64,000 nt of DNA, taken from JAAFIP01 sp043728315. Lineage in GTDB: Bacteria; Pseudomonadota; Gammaproteobacteria; Burkholderiales; Burkholderiaceae_C. The translations under genes and the position numbers were made by a program. The stretch is from positions 1 through 64,000 of the forward strand of contig JAYTMT010000016.1 of assembly GCA_043728315.1 (NCBI GenBank), given 5' to 3'. Below, in pieces: positions 58,097 through 64,000 of the stretch. The first letter of the stretch is position 1. Each line of letters starts with the position of its first letter. The notes beneath the pieces were generated by a model that saw only the letters and a program-made list of their open reading frames with translations, was not told the DNA's origin and did no database searches.

Positions 58097-59386
58097 ATGG
58101 ACTTTGATTACTCCCCCCGCACCAAGGCTTTGCAAGCGCAATTGCTAGCATTTTTTGACACCCATATTTACCCCAACGAGCAGGCCTACCACGACGAGAT
58201 CACGGCCAATACGGCTGCGGGCAAGCGCTGGACTCCGCTGCAAACCATTGAAAAGCTCAAACCCATTGCCCAAAAAACAGGCCTGTGGAATTTGTGGCTG
58301 CCGCGTGACACCGCAGAAATCGCAGGCTTTGGTGGCGACCCTTTGTTTGGCGGCGCAGGCCTGTCTAACCAAGAATACGCGCCTTTGGCTGAAATCATGG
58401 GTCGCGTGCTGTGGTCCAGCGAGGTGTTTAACTGCTCTGCGCCCGACACCGGCAACATGGAAACCATTGCCCGCTATGGCTCACCCGCCCTGCGCGACCG
58501 TTGGCTCAAACCGCTACTACGCGGCGAAATTCGCTCCGCCTTTGCCATGACCGAGCCCGATGTGGCCTCGTCAGACGCCACCAACATTGCCACCACCATC
58601 ATGCGCGACGGTGACGAATACGCTGTCAATGGCCGCAAATGGTGGATTTCAGGCGCAGGTGACCCGCGCTGTGCGGTCTACATCACCATGGGTAAATCTG
58701 ACCCTGACGCTCCGCGCCACAGCCAGCAAAGCATGGTCATCATCCCCGCTGATACCCCTGGTATCAAGGTCGTGCGCCCGCTCACTGTGTTTGGCTACGA
58801 CGACGCGCCTCACGGCCACTGCGAAATGACTTTTACCAATGTGCGAGTGCCAGCAGAGAACATGCTGCTGGGTGAAGGCCGTGGCTTTGAAATTGCCCAA
58901 GGCCGCTTAGGTCCCGGACGCATCCACCACTGCATGCGCCTAGTTGGCTTGGCCGAGCGTGCGCTGGAGCTGATGTGCAAACGCGCCTCTAGCCGCATCG
59001 CCTTTGGCAAAGCGGTGGCGGCGCAAACCGTCACGCAAGAGCGCATCGCAGAATCGCGCTGCAAAATTGACATGGCACGCCTGCTCACGCTCAAAACGGC
59101 GTGGCTGATGGACATTGGTGGCAACAAGCTGGCCAAAAACGACATCGCCATGATCAAAGTGGTAGCCCCCAGCATGGCCTGCCAAGTGATTGACTGGTCT
59201 ATGCAAGTGCATGGCGGGGGCGGCATGTGCGACGATTTTCCGCTGGCATACTCCTACACCGCAGCGCGCACCCTGCGCTTTGCCGACGGCCCAGACGAGG
59301 TGCACCGCAACGCAATTGCCAAGATGGAGTTGGGAAAATACGCATTGGTTAAACGCGAAGTAGAAATGCCAGTTACGCGCGGCTGA
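58097..59386 (+). CDS. acyl-CoA dehydrogenase, ACAD11-like
   Basis: FAD-dependent dehydrogenase of 429 residues. It has FAMTEPDVASSDATNI, the FAD-binding WWISGAGDPRC segment, GPGRIHHCMRLVGLAE and the C-terminal HGGGGMCDDFPLAYSY, a version specific to the ACAD10/11 branch. The ATG at 58097 has AGGA seven bases upstream. In the LvaAC route such enzymes act with the kinase to turn 4-hydroxyacyl-CoA into a 2-enoyl or 3-hydroxyacyl-CoA that the hydratase and dehydrogenase of the same operon could finish. This pathway assignment is inference. Confidence 0.92.
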   Translation: MDFDYSPRTKALQAQLLAFFDTHIYPNEQAYHDEITANTAAGKRWTPLQTIEKLKPIAQKTGLWNLWLPRDTAEIAGFGGDPLFGGAGLSNQEYAPLAEIMGRVLWSSEVFNCSAPDTGNMETIARYGSPALRDRWLKPLLRGEIRSAFAMTEPDVASSDATNIATTIMRDGDEYAVNGRKWWISGAGDPRCAVYITMGKSDPDAPRHSQQSMVIIPADTPGIKVVRPLTVFGYDDAPHGHCEMTFTNVRVPAENMLLGEGRGFEIAQGRLGPGRIHHCMRLVGLAERALELMCKRASSRIAFGKAVAAQTVTQERIAESRCKIDMARLLTLKTAWLMDIGGNKLAKNDIAMIKVVAPSMACQVIDWSMQVHGGGGMCDDFPLAYSYTAARTLRFADGPDEVHRNAIAKMELGKYALVKREVEMPVTRG

Positions 59387-59396
59387 TGCTACAAAC

Positions 59397-59419
59397 GGGC
59401 TCTGAAACGCTCAGAGCCC
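59397..59419. terminator. strong hairpin between converging genes
   Basis: GGGCTCTGA and TCAGAGCCC pair perfectly over nine bases around AACGC. There is no long T-run on either side, but its position between converging genes suits a bidirectional transcription stop. Confidence 0.6.
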
Positions 59420-59463
59420 AGTGCGTCAAAAAACCACTAAAGTCAGCAGCAAATCAAGCTGAC

Positions 59464-60153
59464 CTAAAGCGACAAATCTGTCGATAAGCCGCCAATTGCA
59501 GCTTCGCAAGCGCAGACAAACAATGCGCTGGCGTGCTCCACCATGGCTTGGTTGTCAGCCACATGCAGCATGCGCAAATAGGCCTTGCCACGCAACAGCA
59601 TCATGATCATGGGGCGCTGTGGGTCTGGCAAAGGCCAGTTCATCAGCATCTCGCACATTTGCGGCGTTATCCATGCAATGGCATCGTCCTTTTGGTCAGA
59701 CAAAATGGCGTAATGCTTCCAAAACGGCGTGCTCAAGCTGTCCCAACCCACTTCTTCGTACATAGCCAGCCAGCGCATTTCTTCAGGCAAATTTGGATCT
59801 ACCGTGGTTTGCAATGAATCGGTATAAATAGCAAAAGCACGTTTCTCTAGCTCTTCTTTGAGATGCCGGTTCATGATCAGCACCGCCACGTCTTCGCGCA
59901 CACCTAGCTCGGCACGGGCACGCAACTCTTCACCGCGAATAAAATCTCGCGAAGGTCGCCCGCGCTCCATGCGCCATGGTTTACCTGCCACTTTGCCCTC
60001 CAAAACAAAGCCCTTGCCTTCGCCACGCGAGCTGTAGGCCAAGCCCTGAATGCCCGCCCATTCTGACACTTGGCTTTGCACACTGGTGCCCTCAGTTGCA
60101 GACGGCTGCGCAGGTGTGGTTTTAGTAAATGCTTTTAGCAGTCGGTCAAACAT
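59464..60153 (-). CDS. conserved hypothetical protein
   Basis: A 229-residue protein with no motif I recognise. It begins FDRLLKAFTKTTPAQP, seems soluble, and has an N-terminal half with a charged beta-rich appearance (GKPWRMERGRPSRDFI) and a hydrophobic helical C-terminal half ending in FVCACEAAIGG. It is transcribed alone, converging on the acyl-CoA dehydrogenase and diverging from the transferase gene. No function is proposed. Confidence 0.75.
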   Translation of the reverse strand: MFDRLLKAFTKTTPAQPSATEGTSVQSQVSEWAGIQGLAYSSRGEGKGFVLEGKVAGKPWRMERGRPSRDFIRGEELRARAELGVREDVAVLIMNRHLKEELEKRAFAIYTDSLQTTVDPNLPEEMRWLAMYEEVGWDSLSTPFWKHYAILSDQKDDAIAWITPQMCEMLMNWPLPDPQRPMIMMLLRGKAYLRMLHVADNQAMVEHASALFVCACEAAIGGLSTDLSL

Positions 60154-60249
60154 GGGTATGGATACTTCGGGGTAACTTGTATGTGGCTTGTACTAAGGCG
60201 GCGAATCGCAAATTGCGTTACATTTTCTATCAATTATAGGAGTTTGTCT

Positions 60250-60942
60250 ATGCTTGAATTGTTCACTTGGCCCACCCCCAATGGCCACAAAATCCACATC
60301 ATGCTCGAAGAATGCGGCCTGCCTTACAAGGTCATACCGATTAACATCGGCGCGGGCGACCAATTCAAGCCCGATTTTCTGCGCATCAGCCCCAACAACA
60401 AAATGCCTGCCTTGGTCGATAGCGATGGCCCAGACGGCAAGCCGATTTCCCTGTTTGAATCGGGCGCTATTTTGATTTATTTGGCCGCTAAAACTGGCAA
60501 ATTCATGCCTAGCACCACACGCGGCAAATACCAAGTGCTCCAATGGCTGATGTTCCAAATGGGTGGTGTGGGCCCCATGCTGGGCCAAAACCACCACTTT
60601 CGGCTCTACGCGCCCGAAAAACTGCCCTATGCCATTGACCGCTACACCAACGAAGCCAAGCGCATCTATGGCGTGATCAACACCCAATTGTCGAGCCACG
60701 CTTTCATTGCCGGCAAAAGTTACTCCATAGCCGACATGGCGATCTACCCCTGGCTTCGCAACTGGAAAGGTCAAGGCATGGAACTGACTGACTACCCAGC
60801 CCTTAAACTATGGTTTGACAAGCTAGAAAAGCGCCCAGCTGTGCAGCGCGGTTGCCAAGTATTGGCTGAGATGCGCCAACCAATCAAGAGCGACGCAGAG
60901 CGTGAAATTTTGTTTGGCAAAAAGCAATACGCCCAGCGATAA
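60250..60942 (+). CDS. glutathione S-transferase family protein (YfcG-like)
   Basis: A 230-residue GST with a thioredoxin-fold N-domain (LFTWPTPNGHKIHIMLEE, NNKMPALVD, FESGAILIYLA) and an all-helical C-domain (SIADMAIYPWLRNWKG). YfcG-type enzymes are glutathione-dependent disulfide-bond oxidoreductases, and this sequence fits them best. The start at 60250 has GGAG seven bases upstream. It ends 21 bp before tRNA-Pro. Confidence 0.9.
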   Translation: MLELFTWPTPNGHKIHIMLEECGLPYKVIPINIGAGDQFKPDFLRISPNNKMPALVDSDGPDGKPISLFESGAILIYLAAKTGKFMPSTTRGKYQVLQWLMFQMGGVGPMLGQNHHFRLYAPEKLPYAIDRYTNEAKRIYGVINTQLSSHAFIAGKSYSIADMAIYPWLRNWKGQGMELTDYPALKLWFDKLEKRPAVQRGCQVLAEMRQPIKSDAEREILFGKKQYAQR

Positions 60943-60963
60943 TTGGCGTATAATTTGGGTCTT

Positions 60964-61040
60964 CGGAGTGTGGCGCAGCCTGGTAGCGCACCTGGTTTGG
61001 GACCAGGGGGTCCAAGGTTCGAATCCTTGTACTCCGACCA
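60964..61040 (+). tRNA. tRNA-Pro (TGG)
   Basis: A full cloverleaf of 77 bases with CCA encoded: acceptor CGGAGTG pairing with CACTCCG-type 3' end, D-arm GCGCAGCCTGGTAGCGC, anticodon loop TTTGGGA with anticodon TGG, and T-arm GGTTCGAATCC. Confidence 0.97.
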
Positions 61041-61054
61041 TCAAAAAAAGCCAG

Positions 61055-61088
61055 AACGCCCTTGCTCACCATGAGACAAGGGCGTTTT
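61055..61088 (+). terminator. Rho-independent terminator after tRNA-Pro
   Basis: AACGCCCTTG and CAAGGGCGTT pair, followed by TTAGTTT. It lies 14 bases after the tRNA 3' end. Confidence 0.82.
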
Positions 61089-61105
61089 AGTTTGTAGATA
61101 TTAAA

Positions 61106-61142
61106 AAAACCAGCAGTTCTTGGTGAATCTGCTGGTTTTGTT
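61106..61142 (+). terminator. second hairpin between the two tRNA genes
   Basis: AAAACCAGCAG and CTGCTGGTTTT form an 11-bp stem with a T-rich end (TTTTGTT). It is probably a second terminator, and could act on either strand because of its A-run at the left side. Confidence 0.75.
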
Positions 61143-61156
61143 ATAGTTTACTTTCG

Positions 61157-61233
61157 CTGTCCGTAGCTCAGTTGGATAGAGCAACAGCCTTCTAAGCTGT
61201 GGGTCGGGGGTTCGATCCCCTCCGGACAGACCA
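61157..61233 (+). tRNA. tRNA-Arg (TCT)
   Basis: 77 bases with encoded CCA: acceptor CTGTCCG pairing with CGGACAG, D-arm GCTCAGTTGGATAGAGC, anticodon loop CTTCTAA with anticodon TCT, T-arm GGGGGTTCGATCCCC. This is a common integration target in bacteria. The next coding sequence begins within 26 bases of its end. Confidence 0.97.
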
Positions 61234-61258
61234 TATGTTTGTGCAACATAATCGCACC

Positions 61259-62899
61259 ATGGAAAAATTCTTTAACAACGCTGGCCCCCAGCAGCCCCAA
61301 AGCAACTACACGCTCGATCCGCTGCGTCGTATTCAGCTGGACGTGCTGCAAGAGTTGGTAGAGCAGTCGCGTTATTTTGTGCTGCACGCGCCGCGCCAAA
61401 CGGGCAAAACCACGGCGCTGTACGCCATGATGCACCATTACAACGCGGGAACGCAGTACCGCGCTTTGTATGTGAACATTGAAGCAGGCCAAGCCGCCCG
61501 GGAAAACGTGGTGCTGGCCATGCGCGGCATTGCCAGCAGCTTGGTGCAAGCGGCCAAACTGCACCTTCGCATCACCAGTGCCGATGTCGTGCTGCATAAT
61601 ATCATTGCCAATAAAAAAGAATCCGATGCGCTGCAAATATTGATCAGCCATTTAGCCAGTGTCGACCAAGACCAACCTAGTAATCCACGGCCACTGATCT
61701 TGATGATCGACGAAATAGATGCCCTGATTGGCGACACCTTGATCAGTGTGCTGCGCCAGATCCGCGCTGGCTATGCCGACAGGCCACATGCCTTTCCCAT
61801 CAGCATCATTTTGTGCGGCGTGCGCGATGTGCGTGACTATCGCATCCACTCTGGCTCCACCAAACAGATCATCACGGGTGGTAGCGCCTTTAACATCAAG
61901 GCAGAGTCCATCCGCCTAGGTAACTTTGACCAAGCGGAGCTCAACGAGCTTTACCAGCAGCACACCGATGCCACTGGCCAAGTGTTTACCGCCGAAGCCC
62001 GCGCACTGGCTTGGGCCTACACCCAAGGCCAGCCATGGCTGGTCAACGCACTGGCTTATGACTGCACGTTTCGCATGAAGGAGATGCGCAATCGCAGCCT
62101 GCCCATCACAGGGGAGACCATGCGCCAGGCCAAAGAGCGCATGGTGCTATCGCGCGTTACCCACCTAGACCAGTTGATTGACAAGCTGCAAGAGCCCCGC
62201 GTACACAGCCTGATAGCTCCACTACTGGCAGGTGCCTTGTATAGCGACTTGCCGCAAGACGATCTGCAGTATTGCATTGACCTAGGCCTGCTCTCTCAGG
62301 GCGAGCCGGGCAATAGCAAAACCGTGCGCATTGCCAACGACATTTACCGCGAGGTGATACCGCGTGAGCTGACACATATGGCGCAAATCAGCTTTGCCAA
62401 CTCCAACAGTTATAACTCCCCACAGGCTTGGTATATCGACCCCGATGGCAGCCCAGAAGGCCGCCTTAACCTGCCACGCCTGCTGGCTACGTTTCAGCAG
62501 TTTTACCGCGAGCATTCGGAGCATTGGCTCAGCGGCATGCAATACAAAGAGGCCGGGCCTCAGCTCTTGCTGCAAGCCTACTTGCAGCGCATTGTGAACG
62601 GCGGCGGCCGCATTGAGCGTGAGTACGGCTTAGGCCGCGGCCGCACAGACCTCTACATCACCTGGCCAGCCTGCCCAGAGCCGCGCCAACGCATGGTGAT
62701 TGAGATCAAAGTTAAACGCACCAAAGACAGCCTAGCCAGCATCATTGAAGAAGGCATGCTACAAACCCAAGAATACATGCAGCGCTGCGCTGCCAGCGAG
62801 GCACACTTGGTGGTGTTTGACGCGCAGGAAGGCAACAACTGGGGGGACAGGGTATACCAGCGCCCCCTTGCCGACAAACTCACACTGTGGGGCTGTTGA
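61259..62899 (+). CDS. AAA-like ATPase with C-terminal PD-(D/E)XK-type domain
   Basis: A 546-residue protein beginning with FFNNAGPQQPQ, with Walker A in VLHAPRQTGKTTALYAM, Walker B in LILMIDEIDALIGD, and a helical region typical of the AAA-ATPase-like family of standalone proteins. The C-terminus carries YGLGRGRTDLYI and MVIEIKVKRTKDS, the D...E-x-K core of a PD-(D/E)XK nuclease-like domain. ATG 61259 is chosen over 61235, which would begin two bases after the tRNA 3' end. The gene lacks a clear Shine-Dalgarno. Related proteins are common in Bacteroidetes and patchy in proteobacteria, suggesting transfer. No function is proven. Confidence 0.85.
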   Translation: MEKFFNNAGPQQPQSNYTLDPLRRIQLDVLQELVEQSRYFVLHAPRQTGKTTALYAMMHHYNAGTQYRALYVNIEAGQAARENVVLAMRGIASSLVQAAKLHLRITSADVVLHNIIANKKESDALQILISHLASVDQDQPSNPRPLILMIDEIDALIGDTLISVLRQIRAGYADRPHAFPISIILCGVRDVRDYRIHSGSTKQIITGGSAFNIKAESIRLGNFDQAELNELYQQHTDATGQVFTAEARALAWAYTQGQPWLVNALAYDCTFRMKEMRNRSLPITGETMRQAKERMVLSRVTHLDQLIDKLQEPRVHSLIAPLLAGALYSDLPQDDLQYCIDLGLLSQGEPGNSKTVRIANDIYREVIPRELTHMAQISFANSNSYNSPQAWYIDPDGSPEGRLNLPRLLATFQQFYREHSEHWLSGMQYKEAGPQLLLQAYLQRIVNGGGRIEREYGLGRGRTDLYITWPACPEPRQRMVIEIKVKRTKDSLASIIEEGMLQTQEYMQRCAASEAHLVVFDAQEGNNWGDRVYQRPLADKLTLWGC

Positions 62900-62946
62900 C
62901 AGAATAGGGGGAGGCAGCGCTTTGCACCTAAGCCAAAGTCAAGGGC

Positions 62947-64000
62947 TTACAGCTTCACATATTGGTATTCCACCGCCTGCGCATTAATCCCGCGATCGGG
63001 CGGAGCTATCCAGCCGGCCATTTTTCCCGGCTCGGTCACGCGGTGCATCAGGCTTTGGATGAAGGCTTGGTCTTGGTCGCTGGGTAGCCAGTTGGTTTTA
63101 TTGGCTTCAAACTCAGCGGCGCTAATCGGGTTGCCTTCTAGGTTGGTGTGAATGCCTGCCCACGCACCCACTTCACGCCTGAAGCGGCTGCTCGGTAGCT
63201 TGAGCTCCATTTGCACACCGGCGCGCTTAATCGCCATGTTCCAGCGGGTCACGCCTACGTTGCAGTCTTTGATGTATTCGAGGCGGGTGATTTCATTCAT
63301 GCCGTTGCGGGTGGCTACGCGCTCGTCTTTGATACCGCCTTTGCCGTCCGATATTTGAATCGTCATTTCGGTGTCGGATTCAACGTGGTCGGCAAACTTG
63401 GCTTCGTCGGGGCGGCCTTTGATGCCGTTGGCGAAATAGGTGGCGGCGTTGCTGGACTGCTCGGAGCCAAACAAATCGAGTGAGCTGGTGAACCAAAAGT
63501 TCATGAAGCGCTGGATCGTGGGCAGGTCAATCGCGCCGTGTGAGCGGATGCGCGCTGGGTCTTCGGTGTTGAGCTCTTTCATGACTTCGAGTGTGCGTTT
63601 GATGACGCGGCCCACGCCGGTTTCGCCCACAAACATGTGGTGCGCTTCCTCGGTGAGCATGAAGCGGGTGGTGCGCGCCAGCGGGTCAAAGGCGGATTCG
63701 GCGAAGCTTTTGAGCTGGAATTTACCGTCGCGGTCGGTGAAATAGGTGAACATGAAAAAGCTCAGCCAATTGTCCATGGGCTCGTTGAAAGTGCCCAAAA
63801 TACGCGGCTTGTCGGTGTCGCCGCTGTGGCGTGCCAGCAGTTCTTCGGCTTCTTCGCGGCCATCGCGGCCAAAGTGCGCGTGCAATAGGTAAACCATGGC
63901 CCACAGGTGGCGGCCTTCTTCCACATTGACTTGGAACAGGTTGCGCAGGTCATAAAGAGAAGGCGCTGTGTGGCCCAGCAGGCGCTGCTGCTCCACCGAA
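62947..64000 (-). CDS. boxB: benzoyl-CoA 2,3-epoxidase subunit BoxB (5' end outside window)
   Basis: Di-iron oxygenase that epoxidises benzoyl-CoA in the aerobic box pathway, using electrons from BoxA. About 350 residues, the C-terminal three quarters, are present. They contain the metal-ligand motifs NVEEGRH and LTEEAHHMFVGE, and the family's conserved end GWIAPPDRGINAQAVEYQYV. The true start and box partners lie beyond base 64000. It marks an aromatic-acid degradation locus entering from the right. Confidence 0.97.
   Translation of the reverse strand, partial: SVEQQRLLGHTAPSLYDLRNLFQVNVEEGRHLWAMVYLLHAHFGRDGREEAEELLARHSGDTDKPRILGTFNEPMDNWLSFFMFTYFTDRDGKFQLKSFAESAFDPLARTTRFMLTEEAHHMFVGETGVGRVIKRTLEVMKELNTEDPARIRSHGAIDLPTIQRFMNFWFTSSLDLFGSEQSSNAATYFANGIKGRPDEAKFADHVESDTEMTIQISDGKGGIKDERVATRNGMNEITRLEYIKDCNVGVTRWNMAIKRAGVQMELKLPSSRFRREVGAWAGIHTNLEGNPISAAEFEANKTNWLPSDQDQAFIQSLMHRVTEPGKMAGWIAPPDRGINAQAVEYQYVKL

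Noticed and set aside
59397..59419. Possible att site or mobile-element end
   Set aside because: The short perfect hairpin between converging genes is better explained as a terminator; no repeat partner was found.
61199..61258. Extension of the ATPase gene upstream to 61199
   Set aside because: These codons lie inside tRNA-Arg; the realistic starts are 61235 or 61259.
1..64000. CRISPR array or integrase-driven prophage
   Set aside because: No regularly spaced identical repeats with unique spacers were seen, and no integrase, terminase or structural phage gene was recognised.

Overview
The window looks like the chromosome of a betaproteobacterium of order Burkholderiales, most likely Comamonadaceae. 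The main evidence is gene order: ndk-rlmN-pilF-rodZ-ispG-hisS-yfgM-bamB-der-hfq-hflX-hflK-hflC-DUF2065-hisZ-purA lies on one strand, as is usual in that group. A sucA-odhB-lpd block and a boxB gene (aerobic benzoyl-CoA pathway) fit the same picture. No rRNA, CRISPR array, recognisable transposase or complete prophage is seen.

Layout. 1-16.5 kb (minus strand): the housekeeping run above, tightly packed with ATGA/GTGA overlaps, covering purine and histidine synthesis, the isoprenoid MEP pathway, RNA modification, outer-membrane assembly and membrane protease control. 16.5-24.6 kb: rluB, scpB, rluD, bamD, an ORF6N-domain gene and a dinG-type helicase. 24.6-30 kb: a PP2C phosphatase, a coiled-coil membrane protein, zapE, a lipoprotein, lpd, and a zeta-toxin-like kinase with a 58-residue partner. 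30.4-34.7 kb: odhB and sucA. 35.4-40.8 kb: a fused ispDF and mfd. 40.8-44.7 kb: an accessory island with three consecutive antitoxin/PIN-toxin pairs and a self-inhibited Fic protein. 44.7-53.7 kb: serB, an RND efflux pump with an abnormally expanded adaptor, rnhA and a FimV-like protein. 53.8-59.4 kb: a fatty-acid/aryl-CoA type operon (3-hydroxyacyl-CoA dehydrogenase, enoyl-CoA hydratase, Crp/Fnr regulator, ACAD11-like kinase and dehydrogenase). 59.5-64 kb: a hypothetical protein, a glutathione transferase, tRNA-Pro, tRNA-Arg, an ATPase/nuclease-like gene starting directly after the tRNA, and the 3' part of boxB.

The most unusual signal is non-genic. A dispersed element of about 55 bp with core TATGACCATATGACG-(C/G)-TGACATTG occurs about eleven times in 64 kb, in both orientations. 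It lies between genes, but also inside reading frames, where it supplies part of the BamB signal peptide, the RluB N-terminus, the anchor of a membrane protein, the C-terminus of the ORF6N protein and probably part of HisZ. Two further families stand out: long hairpins built from CGCGAAAGG-like units, and a REP-type palindrome inserted in frame in mfd. Several proteins (IspD domain, RND adaptor, HflK, RluB) carry low-complexity expansions. Together this suggests a genome shaped by small-repeat spread and in-frame insertion.
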